Shown here: piece by piece, positions 8,848-17,363 of the stretch
How positions within the stretch are numbered: position 1 is the stretch's first letter
Layout of the letters: every line of letters begins with the position of its first letter
Assembly (NCBI GenBank): GCA_013151235.1
Contig: JAADIO010000059.1
Span: 1-36,324, forward strand
Source of the DNA: Deltaproteobacteria bacterium
GTDB lineage: Bacteria > CG2-30-53-67
Reading direction: 5' to 3'
DNA: 36,324 bases
Translations under genes and position numbers: made by a program
Notes under the pieces: model-generated
Told to the model about the DNA's origin: nothing
Seen by the model: the letters and a program-made list of their open reading frames with translations, nothing else
Databases searched by the model: none

Positions 8848-8877
8848 AAAAACCCCTGCCGGAATTACCGGCAGGGG
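8848..8877 (-). terminator. Rho-independent terminator
   Basis: CCCCTGCCGG and CCGGCAGGGG form a perfect 10-bp stem with a 5-base loop, followed on the minus strand by TTTTT. It lies about 40 bases after the stop of the gene at 8918-9958 and separates it from the paralogous gene downstream. Confidence 0.88.
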
Positions 8878-8917
8878 GAGAATTAAAGATGCAACAGGTT
8901 TCATCCCGCCGGGAAAA

Positions 8918-9958
8918 TCACTTCCCCTTCACCATATCCTCAATATCACCGAAAATGGTGGAAGGAATGAGCGTATTTTTGGCGAAAGCAAGATAACCGG
9001 AATCCCAGAAGTAGAGCTGCATCCGCCACATCTCACCATACTGAGCGATTTGCCATTTGCCGTCCTTCCCTTTGTAGATTACTAACTCCAACGGCAGAGC
9101 CGGGGCATGATCAACGCCGGGATACTTGTTGTTATCCGCCTTGGCACTGAAACGGAAATCGGAATTGATGTTAATGCACTTGGTCTCGGTGTACCGGTTG
9201 GTAATCCCGAGCCAGGCGGCCTTGCCGTCGAACTTCTTGACGGCCACAACATGGAACCCTTTGTCCGTATCCGCCTGGCGACTGGCCGCAGCCTTACTCT
9301 TCAGGTCACCAATAATCGTATCGAGGCTCGTCGAACCATCGACCTCCTTGACCGTCAGCAGGCTTTCCCGGAAATCACGGAACTTGGCCATCATCTTGGC
9401 CGGACCGTCGCCGTCGTACCCGCGGTACTTGCTCAGCTTTCGGATCGGCTCCTGCTGTGTGCTGACTGCCTTGCCCGGCACGGCCCGGATGACCTGGACC
9501 AGTTCATTCTTGGCAGCGGAAGCTGCGGCCATCAGGGCATCGTTATTTTTCACGCCATCGAAATAAACATTGGCCAAGGCATCCGGATTGGCGATATTGA
9601 TATTGACCTTACCGTAAGCCTCGTAAACCCCGATTCGCAGGATCAGGACCGATATGGCATCGGCCGGCATGTTTCCCAGGGCCGCCTGATTGAAGACCGG
9701 GGAAGTCAGAATATAGGTCCGGGCCTTCTGCGCATTTTCGGGAACGGCAATGTCCATCTTGCCGAGAAGCTCCAGATTCGATTTTGCAATGCTTTGTTCA
9801 AGGGCTGCCGTCACCTCGGGAAAATCGTCATCCGCCTCGAGGACCTTCTGAAAGACCCCGACCTTGACGCTCTTTGCCATGGCCGTTGAGGCAAACGCAA
9901 GCATCAGAAAAACAGCAAACAAATTAACAATTATCCCTTTGTTGCGTATCCAGCTCAT
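8918..9958 (-). CDS. Exported protein of unknown function, DUF302-like (paralogue 2)
   Basis: The 346-residue protein has a signal peptide ending in AMA-KS (about residue 29). The ATG at 9958 is chosen over a TTG 18 bases upstream because GAAGGAGGGA lies 6 bases before it and the TTG would overlap this site. It contains RIGVYEAYGKVNINIANPDALANVYF, a DUF302-like strand-turn-strand, then LGITNRYTETK, LPLELVIYKGKDGKW and a Trp-rich WRMQLYFWDSG motif. All of these are mirrored in the neighbouring paralogue at 7701-8750. It has its own terminator at 8848-8877. No function can be assigned; secretion and a domain with two alpha/beta layers are the only supported statements. Confidence 0.78.
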   Translation of the reverse strand: MSWIRNKGIIVNLFAVFLMLAFASTAMAKSVKVGVFQKVLEADDDFPEVTAALEQSIAKSNLELLGKMDIAVPENAQKARTYILTSPVFNQAALGNMPADAISVLILRIGVYEAYGKVNINIANPDALANVYFDGVKNNDALMAAASAAKNELVQVIRAVPGKAVSTQQEPIRKLSKYRGYDGDGPAKMMAKFRDFRESLLTVKEVDGSTSLDTIIGDLKSKAAASRQADTDKGFHVVAVKKFDGKAAWLGITNRYTETKCININSDFRFSAKADNNKYPGVDHAPALPLELVIYKGKDGKWQIAQYGEMWRMQLYFWDSGYLAFAKNTLIPSTIFGDIEDMVKGK

Positions 9959-10175
9959 AAGTATTCCCTCCTTCAACCAATGTTAAAAAACTTTTTTCCT
10001 CCCTGATCCATAACGAACCGGTCTCCTCCCCCTCGCCCCCCCTTTCCTGAAAGTATAAAACGATCCCTCCAACCCTATTATTCCGGTCACTCCGGAAAAA
10101 CCCACATTAAATTAGCATATCTTAATTATTTCATAACCTCTTATTTTTACAGGTTTTTCCCGAAAGCTTTCCGTC

Positions 10176-10204
10176 AACTTACCGGAAGATATTGTCGCTG
10201 TCAA
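10176..10204 (-). promoter_or_regulatory. Possible sigma70 promoter
   Basis: TTGACA (10199-10204) and TAAGTT (10176-10181) lie 17 bases apart on the minus strand just after the lpdA stop. They could drive the exported-protein gene starting at 9958 through a leader of about 210 AT-rich bases, which hold nothing else I can recognise. Confidence 0.35.
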
Positions 10205-10215
10205 GGATTTTCATC

Positions 10216-11619
10216 TTACCTCTCTTTCGGCTTGGGTAGATGAATACAGATCCCATGTACGGCATGAGCCGTCTCCATGACCACCTCGGAGAGGGTCGGA
10301 TGAGAATGGATCGTATCCCCCAGGTCCCTGACCGTCCCGCCCAGTTTCATGACCAGGGCACCTTCCTGAACGATATCCGAGGCATGGGCGCCCAGTATAT
10401 GCATCCCGAGAAGACGGTCGGTCTTCGCATCGGCCACGATCTTGGCCATCCCCGTGATCTTTCCCATGGCATGGGATTTCCCCAGTCCGCGGTAGGGGAA
10501 GGTCCCGACGGCGACGTCGAATCCCTTCTCCCGCGCCTGCGCCTCCGTCAATCCCACGGTCCCGATCTCGGGCATGGTGAAGATCGCACCGGGAACAACA
10601 CTGTAATCGACGGGACTTTCCTTTCCGAGGGCGTTCTCCGCTGCGGCGATCCCCTCGGTGGAGGCAACGTGGGCCAGCAGGATTCCCCCCGTCACATCCC
10701 CTATTGCGTAGATGCCGGGGACGCTGGTCTCCAATTTCTCATTGACCTCGATATTCCCGCGGGGACCGACCTTCACGCCTGCGGCGTCCAGGTTCAGACC
10801 GTCCGTATTGAAGGTCCTGCCGATGGAGACCAGCACCTGGTCGGTGATGATCTCCTTGCCGGAGGCGAGCGAGGCAACCATCTTCCCTTCCCCGTTCTCC
10901 TTCACCGATTCGATCTTTTCATCGCAGTAAAGCTTGATCTTCTTCTTTTTCAGTTCCCGCTCGAGAAGAGCCGTGATCTCCTCGTCCACGAGAGGAATGG
11001 CATGGGGCATCATCTCGACCATGGTGATCTTCACCCCGAGGGCATTGAGGATGAAGGCAAACTCGCAGCCGATCACCCCGGCACCGATCACCAGGAGGGT
11101 CCCGGGGAGTTTTTTCAGAAAAAGCGCATCGTCGCTGGAGATGATCTTCTCCCCGTCCAGGGGAAAGACGGGGATGTTCGCCGGACGAGAGCCGGTCGCC
11201 AGGATGATCCTGTCGGCGGCCACATCCTCCGTCCCGCCCTCACGCAACTGCACGGTCACGGTCCGGGCATCCCTGAGGCTCCCCGTCCCCTCGATGAGGC
11301 GGATCTTATGACTCTTGAAAAGTGACCGGATCCCCTTGACCTGGGTGGAGACCACCTTGTCTTTCCGTTTCATCATGGCCTCCAGGCTGTAGGTCACCTC
11401 GCCTGCAACCTCTACCCCGTAGTCCCTGGCATGACGCACCATTTCCAAAGCCTCGGCCGAGTAGACCAGCGCCTTCGTGGGGATGCACCCGCGGTTCAGG
11501 CAGGTTCCCCCCACCTCGTCGTTTTCCACCACCGTCACCTCGGCGCCGAGCTGTGCCGCCCGGATCGCCGCCACATATCCGCCGGGGCCCGCCCCGACAA
11601 TCACAACATGTTCCGACAT
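10216..11619 (-). CDS. lpdA: Dihydrolipoyl dehydrogenase (E3/L-protein)
   Basis: This cytoplasmic flavoprotein of 467 residues reoxidises dihydrolipoamide with NAD+ for 2-oxoacid dehydrogenases or the glycine cleavage system. The FAD fingerprint GAGPGGYVAAIRAAQ is at residues 9-23. The redox disulfide is Cys40/Cys45 in GGTCLNRGCIPTK, the NAD fingerprint GAGVIGCEFA is mid-protein, and the C-terminal active-site motif is HSHPTLSE. Length and order are typical. AGGGAGAA precedes the ATG. The gene for lipoyl carrier GcvH lies directly upstream on the same strand, separated by a terminator, so the two probably work together. No gcvT or gcvP is seen in the window. Confidence 0.95.
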   Translation of the reverse strand: MSEHVVIVGAGPGGYVAAIRAAQLGAEVTVVENDEVGGTCLNRGCIPTKALVYSAEALEMVRHARDYGVEVAGEVTYSLEAMMKRKDKVVSTQVKGIRSLFKSHKIRLIEGTGSLRDARTVTVQLREGGTEDVAADRIILATGSRPANIPVFPLDGEKIISSDDALFLKKLPGTLLVIGAGVIGCEFAFILNALGVKITMVEMMPHAIPLVDEEITALLERELKKKKIKLYCDEKIESVKENGEGKMVASLASGKEIITDQVLVSIGRTFNTDGLNLDAAGVKVGPRGNIEVNEKLETSVPGIYAIGDVTGGILLAHVASTEGIAAAENALGKESPVDYSVVPGAIFTMPEIGTVGLTEAQAREKGFDVAVGTFPYRGLGKSHAMGKITGMAKIVADAKTDRLLGMHILGAHASDIVQEGALVMKLGGTVRDLGDTIHSHPTLSEVVMETAHAVHGICIHLPKPKER

Positions 11620-11671
11620 ATCTTATTCTCCCTGCTCAACCATTGCCATAAATAAACCGACAGACCTGAAA

Positions 11672-11701
11672 GAAAAAAAAAGGGATTCACGTTGAATCCC
11701 T
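11672..11701 (-). terminator. Rho-independent terminator after gcvH
   Basis: On the minus strand AGGGATTC and GAATCCCT form a perfect 8-bp stem around a 5-base loop and are followed by nine T. It lies about 30 bases after the gcvH stop and before lpdA, so lpdA needs read-through or its own promoter. Confidence 0.9.
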
Positions 11702-11729
11702 TTCAAAGCATTTATCAGGATGGAACCCA

Positions 11730-12116
11730 TCAGTCGCTCTCTTCCTCCACGAAGGCCTGGTAGGCCTCTGCTCCCATCAGTCCCTTCAACTCGGAGGGAT
11801 CTGAGAGCTTGATCCGAACGATCCACCCGTCTCCGTAAGGGGCCTCATTGATCGTCTCCGGGGCATCTTCTATATCCTCGTTGACTTCGATTACCGTCCC
11901 GCTCACGGGAGACAGCACCGACGATGTGGCCTTGGTCGATTCCACTTCGGCCACTTCTTCCCCGGCCTCCACGTCGTCGTCGATTTCCGGGACATCAACG
12001 TAGACGATATCGCCCAAGCTCTCCTGCGCATAGTCCGTAATCCCGACCGTTCCCTCATCCTCTTCGACACGGACCCAAGTGTGATCCTTTGAATATTTCA
12101 GATCCTCAGGATTCAT
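11730..12116 (-). CDS. gcvH: Glycine cleavage system H protein
   Basis: The 128-residue lipoyl carrier has the full family pattern: YSKDHTWV, GITDYAQESLGDIVYVDVP, lipoylated Lys62 in EVESTKATSSV, SPVSGTVIEVNE and the C-terminal GWIVRIKL. It shuttles the aminomethyl group between the P and T proteins and is reoxidised by dihydrolipoyl dehydrogenase, encoded next. AAGGAGGAA precedes the ATG. It stands without gcvT or gcvP here, as is common when gcvH also serves lipoate assembly or is dispersed in the genome. The protein is very acidic, which is usual for the family. Confidence 0.95.
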   Translation of the reverse strand: MNPEDLKYSKDHTWVRVEEDEGTVGITDYAQESLGDIVYVDVPEIDDDVEAGEEVAEVESTKATSSVLSPVSGTVIEVNEDIEDAPETINEAPYGDGWIVRIKLSDPSELKGLMGAEAYQAFVEEESD

Positions 12117-12176
12117 ATCTATTCCTCCTTCTCATGCAGATTCTTTATGGATACAGCCCTCAACAAAAGTGGAGTG

Positions 12177-12206
12177 ATCTTATCGAACAACCCTTTCTCG
12201 TGTCAA
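12177..12206 (-). promoter_or_regulatory. Sigma70-type promoter for gcvH
   Basis: TTGACA (12201-12206) and TAAGAT (12177-12182) are 18 bases apart on the minus strand, about 60 bases upstream of the gcvH ATG. The position suits a leader carrying only the ribosome binding site. Confidence 0.5.
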
Positions 12207-12308
12207 GTCTAAAAAACCAGGAAAACAAAGCAGGAACCAAGGTGAAAAACCGGCCTTCACAAAACCGGGCCTTCCCTGCAGATCCCCGGGGAGGCGTTGA
12301 AAAAACCC

Positions 12309-13076
12309 TCAGAAAAACCAGAACCGTTTTCGTCGCGGGAAGGCCTCCACCACGGCCGCCTCGATCTCTCCTCCGGCAAGGACGATCTCCGGATGATCCA
12401 CCACGAATCTTCGGGCCGTCTCCCTGCCGACCAGGTTCTCGGCCACCTTCAGGGCCGGAAGAAGAGAGGGGTTCCGCCATCCGGTCGAGTGGGCATCGGA
12501 AGCGATAAAATGGACCCCGCCCGCCTCGATCAGCGCCCGGGAGAACCACTCACTCTCTTTCCCGAATTCCCCGGTCACGCTCATGGCCGTGATCTGGCAG
12601 AGAGCGCCGGCGGAGAGGAGTTCCAACAGGATGGAAGGGTTCCGGAGGATCGGGAGATTCCGTTCCGGGTGGGTGATGATCGGAAGATAGCCGTTGCTGA
12701 TCAAGTCGAAGACCAGGCCATGAAGATTCTTCGGCAATACACGGGAGGGGAGTTCGAGAAGAAAATACTTTCCATGGTTCAGGGTCACGCCTTTCCCCTG
12801 GGCGAACCGTTCCGGCAGATCCGGGACCAGATGGAGATCGGACCCGGGATAAAGTTTCAGGGGAATCCCCTCTTCTTCGAGCAGGTTCCGGGTCCTCTCA
12901 AAAACCGAGAGAATTAATTCCCGATCGGTGGAAAACATCTCCTGAAACAGGTGGGGCGTAGCAAAGATCGCCGTCACCCCCTCGGCCAGGGCCAAACGGC
13001 ACATCTGAATCGTCTCTTCCGGATTGTCCGCACCGTCATCAAGACCGGGAAGGATATGGCAATGGATATCAATCAT
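12309..13076 (-). CDS. PHP-family tyrosine-protein phosphatase (CpsB/YwqE type)
   Basis: The 255-residue cytoplasmic metal-dependent phosphatase starts with the metal-binding motif IDIHCHILPGLDDGA. It continues with ATPH, a Glu in FLLELP, THPERN and the closing SDAHS, which together form the PHP trinuclear site. CpsB/YwqE enzymes dephosphorylate the bacterial tyrosine kinases that control capsule or exopolysaccharide export. No such kinase or polysaccharide gene is nearby. The start at 13076 is chosen because GGGAG lies 8 bases upstream and the protein then begins at the conserved motif; an ATG 18 bases earlier would overlap this site. It points away from moaC and is probably monocistronic. 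Confidence 0.88.
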   Translation of the reverse strand: MIDIHCHILPGLDDGADNPEETIQMCRLALAEGVTAIFATPHLFQEMFSTDRELILSVFERTRNLLEEEGIPLKLYPGSDLHLVPDLPERFAQGKGVTLNHGKYFLLELPSRVLPKNLHGLVFDLISNGYLPIITHPERNLPILRNPSILLELLSAGALCQITAMSVTGEFGKESEWFSRALIEAGGVHFIASDAHSTGWRNPSLLPALKVAENLVGRETARRFVVDHPEIVLAGGEIEAAVVEAFPRRKRFWFF

Positions 13077-13241
13077 CAAACAAGCTCCCGGCATTCAGCA
13101 ACCACTCATCAGCACTCTTCAACAGAAGATACACGGCTTGCCGGGACGGCGTCAACCCAAAATCAATCTGTAAACGCTTGATTTCAGGAAGGGGATAGGA
13201 TAATATCGGGCCAGTTACTCTGTTGGTGAGGAACATTTCTC

Positions 13242-13721
13242 TTGTCCGAGCTCACACATTTCGACGAAGACGGCCGCGCCAGAATGGTCGATGTCTCCGC
13301 CAAGGACGAAACGGAGCGGGTGGCCGTGGCCCGGGGTTCGATTGCCATGAAGCCCGAGACCTTCCGGCTGATCGAAGACCGCAGGATCGCCAAGGGGGAC
13401 GTCCTGGGGGTAGCCCGGGTGGCCGGGATCATGGCGGCGAAGAAAACGTCCGGGATCATCCCCATGTGCCACGCACTGAACCTTACCGGGATCGATATCT
13501 ACTTTCAGCCCGACGAGAAAAACTCCCGCATCGGCATCGAAGCGGAAGTCCGGATCGTCGGGAAGACCGGCGTGGAGATGGAGGCCTTGACGGCCGTCTC
13601 CGCGGCGGCGCTCACAATCTACGACATGGCCAAGGCCGTGGACCGGGGGATGGTGATCTCCGAGATCCGCCTGATGAAGAAGAGCGGCGGTAAGAGCGGA
13701 AGTTATGTGCGGGAGGGATAA
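13242..13721 (+). CDS. moaC: Cyclic pyranopterin monophosphate synthase (molybdenum cofactor)
   Basis: The 159-residue enzyme converts the radical-SAM product of MoaA into cyclic pyranopterin monophosphate, the first stable intermediate of molybdopterin synthesis. It has the conserved start ([21 protein letters not shown]), the active-site run [15 protein letters not shown], and [25 protein letters not shown]. The initiation codon is TTG at 13242, because the family begins a few residues before LTHFD and no ATG precedes it; GTGAGG lies about 10 bases upstream. Other moa genes are not in the window. The radical SAM gene that follows after 53 bases is of a different family and is not MoaA. Confidence 0.94.
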   Translation: MSELTHFDEDGRARMVDVSAKDETERVAVARGSIAMKPETFRLIEDRRIAKGDVLGVARVAGIMAAKKTSGIIPMCHALNLTGIDIYFQPDEKNSRIGIEAEVRIVGKTGVEMEALTAVSAAALTIYDMAKAVDRGMVISEIRLMKKSGGKSGSYVREG

Positions 13722-13774
13722 ATTTTCCCTGCCCCCCTTTCACCAAAAAGATACAGAAACCGGGAGGGTATATC

Positions 13775-15517
13775 ATGCGCATCAAACTGATCGATCCGGC
13801 ATTGAAACAGTCTCACATGAAGCACAGCCGCAAGGAAGTGCAGGAGCTCTGGTTCCCGCGCCTGAGCCTGCCGATCATCGCCGCGCTGACACCGCCGGAA
13901 CACGCGGTGACGATCACCGACGAAACGGTGGAGCCGCTCGACATCAACGACAGGCCCGACCTCGTCGGGATCGGCGCCATGAGTACCTATATCCCGAGGG
14001 CCTACGAGATCGCGGACGACTACCGGAAGCGGGGAGTCCCTGTGGTGATCGGCGGAATCCACGCCTCCCTCATGCCGGAGGAAGCGCTGCAGCACGCCGA
14101 CGCCGTGGTCGTGGGAGAGGCGGAGAACCTCTGGGGGCGGGTCCTCGCCGATGCCGAGGCCGGCAAAATGAAAGGGATCTACAAATCAGACCGGCCGGCG
14201 GAGATGGACCGGGTCCCGATGCCGCGGCTCGACCTTTTGAGACGGGACCGCTACATGACAGCCAATTCCCTTCAGACCACCCGGGGCTGCCCGTTCTCCT
14301 GCGACTTCTGTTCCGTGACGGAATTCTTCGGAAACACCTACCGGTTCCGGCCGGTCGGGCAGGTCGTCGCCGAGGTACGCCGCCTGAAGGAGGATTTTAA
14401 CGCGAAGTTCATCGCTTTCGTTGATGATAACATCGTGGGAAATCCGAAATACGCCAAAGAGCTCTTCCGGGCATTGATCCCCCTGAAGATCAAGTGGGGC
14501 AGCCAGGGATCTCTCACCATGGCAAAGGACGACGAGCTGCTTGACCTTGCGGCGAAGAGCGGATGCGTCTCGATGTTTGTCGGGATCGAATCGATCTCCG
14601 AGGCGAGCCTGAAGGCGGCGAACAAGAAGATCAACAAGGTCGCCGACTACGAGAAGTCCATCGCGAAAATCCATGATCACGGGATCATGATCAACGCCGG
14701 TTTCATTTTCGGTTTCGACACCGACGATGAGGGAGTCTTCGAACGGACGGTCCGTTTCGTACAGAAGAACCGGCTCACACTACCGACCTATCACATCCTC
14801 ACTCCGCTGCCGGGCACCCACCTTTTCCACCGGCTGAAGGAGGAGGGGCGGATCTTCGATTTCAACTGGGCGAACTACAACTCGGGCAATGCCGTCTTCA
14901 CCCCCCGGCTCATGAGTCCGGAGACCCTGCAAGAGGGGTATTTCTGGGCCTTTCATGAAACATACACCCTCTCATCGATCGCGCAGAGGGTCTTTCACCC
15001 GCAGCCGAGACTCTTTCAGCGGACGGCACTGAATCTCGCTTACCGGCGGATCGTCCGGCGGAGTCCGGAAGGTAACCTTTCCCCGTTTTCCGAGATCTTC
15101 AACCGGATTCCGGAGATCATCCCATCGAGGGAAAAGATCTCCACCGCGATTGAACTTTCCACCCGCGGTGCTCGGGAGACAACGAACCGGATCGTCGATT
15201 TTCTAAAAATACAAATTTGCAAGATCGGAACGGAGCCGATCTTCCAGTTCGACCTGCAGGGCGTCCTGGACCGGGTCTCCGCCCGCAAGCTATGGAAGAA
15301 GAGCCGGATGGCGCTCAACCGCGGGGCCGAGATGGTCGTGATCAATTTCCAGGAGGTCCGGGCGGTCACACCGAATGCCCTGAAAATTCTTCTCTTCAGG
15401 ACGAGAAGAATCCGGAAGTTCCACCAGAAAATCCGCCTGATCAACATCGATCCGAACTATGTGGATGCCGTGCGAAAAATTACCGGTTTCCAGGTTTATG
15501 CCCGGGAGAGGCGGTAG
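13775..15517 (+). CDS. B12-binding radical SAM protein with C-terminal STAS-like domain
   Basis: The 580-residue protein starts with a cobalamin-binding-type Rossmann domain (about 1-135, including VGIGAMSTY and VVIGGIHASLMPEEAL). It continues with a radical SAM barrel whose 4Fe-4S ligands are Cys172, Cys176 and Cys179 (GCPFSCDFC), then VDDNI, GIES and GFIFGFDTDD. A DUF4070-like region follows. Residues about 487-580 read as a STAS domain (FDLQGVLDRVSARKLW, VVINFQEVRAVTPNALKILL, a terminal TGFQV). STAS domains bind partner proteins or small ligands and are not a usual part of this family. The reaction is unknown; relatives methylate or rearrange lipids, tetrapyrroles and natural products. GGGAGGG precedes the ATG. 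It lies between moaC and an exported protein and may be in one transcript with both. Confidence 0.88.
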   Translation: MRIKLIDPALKQSHMKHSRKEVQELWFPRLSLPIIAALTPPEHAVTITDETVEPLDINDRPDLVGIGAMSTYIPRAYEIADDYRKRGVPVVIGGIHASLMPEEALQHADAVVVGEAENLWGRVLADAEAGKMKGIYKSDRPAEMDRVPMPRLDLLRRDRYMTANSLQTTRGCPFSCDFCSVTEFFGNTYRFRPVGQVVAEVRRLKEDFNAKFIAFVDDNIVGNPKYAKELFRALIPLKIKWGSQGSLTMAKDDELLDLAAKSGCVSMFVGIESISEASLKAANKKINKVADYEKSIAKIHDHGIMINAGFIFGFDTDDEGVFERTVRFVQKNRLTLPTYHILTPLPGTHLFHRLKEEGRIFDFNWANYNSGNAVFTPRLMSPETLQEGYFWAFHETYTLSSIAQRVFHPQPRLFQRTALNLAYRRIVRRSPEGNLSPFSEIFNRIPEIIPSREKISTAIELSTRGARETTNRIVDFLKIQICKIGTEPIFQFDLQGVLDRVSARKLWKKSRMALNRGAEMVVINFQEVRAVTPNALKILLFRTRRIRKFHQKIRLINIDPNYVDAVRKITGFQVYARERR

Positions 15518-15553
15518 AAGTGAACATTCCTGCATATTAAGGAGACCAAATCA

Positions 15554-17314
15554 ATGCAACATCAGGAGCGTGGCATCATTTGTTTCAGCGTACTTTCTTT
15601 GCTTCTCTTACTCTCCGGGCTCTTTTTCACTGCCCCCGCCACGGCCGGTCTCCAGTCCGAACTGACGGCGCGGCTCAATACCGCCTATCCCCACTTCACG
15701 GGCAAGATCATCGGGGGATCGGGGAAAACCCTTGTAGTAAAACAAACTTCCGCCGGGCCCGTACAACCGGGGGCAACGCTCCTCGTGAGGGGAAAAACGG
15801 AAGTCAGGGTCCTTTCCGTTCGAGGAACGTCACTGAAAACGGAAATGGAGCAACCCGAAAAAATCCGGCCCGGCGAGACGGTCACCGGGCTTCCTCGGCC
15901 GTTGAAAACGGCGCTGGTCCCACTATCGAAGAATGCGCTGCAGTATCTCCTTCTGCATCCCTTCCCGAAGGGCGAAATCGAAACCGTCCGGACCGAGGAT
16001 GTACTCACGGCCATGATCGAAATGGGAATCACTGATTTCAGCACCATCCAGCCGGAAGAGCTGTCCGGACTCCGCAAAATTCTGAATGTCGACCTGATCC
16101 TTCAGGTCAAGACGATGGAAGGTCTTGGAGAGAAACTGCTCCGAATCGCCCCAGTGCCCGAACCGGGAGGAAGTTCCTTTCCCCCCTTCTCGGTCCTGCT
16201 GAACCAGGGAACCTTCCCCGCCGCCATAAAGGCTGCAACGTCGGCATCGCTCGTGCCGCAGCAAGTCGCGCCCCCAATGCCGGTCATGCTCCCGGCGAAA
16301 CCGGGAAGCCCCGCAGCCTTTGTGCCCCTCGTGCCGGAACAGCAGGAACCCAAACCGGCGCCGGCCCTGCAACCGTCGGCAACGCCTTCCACCACACCCT
16401 CCGCCCACCGGATGCCGGAACTTTCCGGTTTCAACAGCCCGGATCGCTGGGTCCGTATATTGGAGTTATCCGATGAAGTCGTCTCCATGGCGACGGGAAG
16501 TCTGACGGGTCTCGGGAAAAAAGAACTGGCTCTTTCTTTCCCCGGCGAGATCAGAATTTATTCCTACTCGGAAAGAAAAAACCGTTTCCGGGAACGAAAA
16601 ACCTTGGAAAGTGAGGATCTCGACACCCTCTTCCGGATCGAAACCTATGATGTCAACGGAGACGGAGAGGATGAGGTCATTGGTGACACCGACCGAGGGG
16701 TCGTACTCATTACCGTACAGGGAGAAAATCCGAAAATCGTAGAGAAGCAGAAAGGGATCGTCATTCGGAAGATCGGAGACAATCTCTTCTCGCAAAAAAT
16801 CGCCGACTTGACCGAAGGAAACCCGGTGATCCACCCGGTCTCCTGGAACGGACGGAGATGGGTCGAAGGAGGGGACATCAAAATCCCTGACGGTGCCGAC
16901 CTTTTCTCCCTGGTTTCACTCTCCTCCGCCCCGCCACGATTTATCGATTCGGACCACCGGCTCACCGGCGCCGGGAAGAGCGCACGCCATTCGGGTTACG
17001 GACGTTGCAACATCGCCCGGTTGCTCAAAATCGATTTTCCGGTTACCGGGCGGTCCCTGACCGTTCCCTTCGGGGAACTCCTTTTTTCCAACACCACCGG
17101 CAGCACCTTCAAAATCGGCAAAGTCAACTACCCGACCGGCGGCAAGGTCATCTTCCTGTCCAAAGAGGCGGCGCCAATCTCCTCTCCCCCCTTCCTCGGG
17201 TATGTCGCAGACATCGCACTTTACGACATGGACGGAGACGGAACGGATGAAATCTTCGTCTCCGAGATCAGCTCCGGTCTGACGGGAACAAAAACGTATA
17301 TTCTACGGTATTAG
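15554..17314 (+). CDS. Exported FG-GAP/VCBS-like repeat protein
   Basis: The 586-residue precursor has a signal peptide of about 31 residues (ending TATAG). The first 200 residues form a mixed alpha/beta region with an apparent small-barrel segment and a part resembling lipoprotein or flagellar-assembly accessory proteins (VRTEDVLTAMIEMG, LRKILNVDLILQV). A Pro/Ala-rich linker lies at about 225-290. The C-terminal half contains integrin-like Ca-binding loops, DVNGDGEDEV and DMDGDGTDEIF, typical of FG-GAP/VCBS propeller blades. It probably acts in the periplasm or on the surface; the role is unknown. AAGGAGA precedes the ATG, 36 bases after the radical SAM gene. The end of the gene abuts a 20-base repeat also found at 7686-7705. 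Confidence 0.8.
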   Translation: MQHQERGIICFSVLSLLLLLSGLFFTAPATAGLQSELTARLNTAYPHFTGKIIGGSGKTLVVKQTSAGPVQPGATLLVRGKTEVRVLSVRGTSLKTEMEQPEKIRPGETVTGLPRPLKTALVPLSKNALQYLLLHPFPKGEIETVRTEDVLTAMIEMGITDFSTIQPEELSGLRKILNVDLILQVKTMEGLGEKLLRIAPVPEPGGSSFPPFSVLLNQGTFPAAIKAATSASLVPQQVAPPMPVMLPAKPGSPAAFVPLVPEQQEPKPAPALQPSATPSTTPSAHRMPELSGFNSPDRWVRILELSDEVVSMATGSLTGLGKKELALSFPGEIRIYSYSERKNRFRERKTLESEDLDTLFRIETYDVNGDGEDEVIGDTDRGVVLITVQGENPKIVEKQKGIVIRKIGDNLFSQKIADLTEGNPVIHPVSWNGRRWVEGGDIKIPDGADLFSLVSLSSAPPRFIDSDHRLTGAGKSARHSGYGRCNIARLLKIDFPVTGRSLTVPFGELLFSNTTGSTFKIGKVNYPTGGKVIFLSKEAAPISSPPFLGYVADIALYDMDGDGTDEIFVSEISSGLTGTKTYILRY

Positions 17315-17330
17315 GGCATGCCGTGAGACC

Positions 17331-17350
17331 CTTAGTGGTCCTGTTCGTAA
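17331..17350. repeat. Copy of the 20-base repeat at 7686-7705
   Basis: CTTAGTGGTCCTGTTCGTAA is the reverse complement of 7686-7705 with one mismatch. Both copies lie right at the 3' ends of genes. Here only one arm of the larger palindrome is visible. Confidence 0.5.
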
Positions 17351-17363
17351 AAGGGACTTGGGT

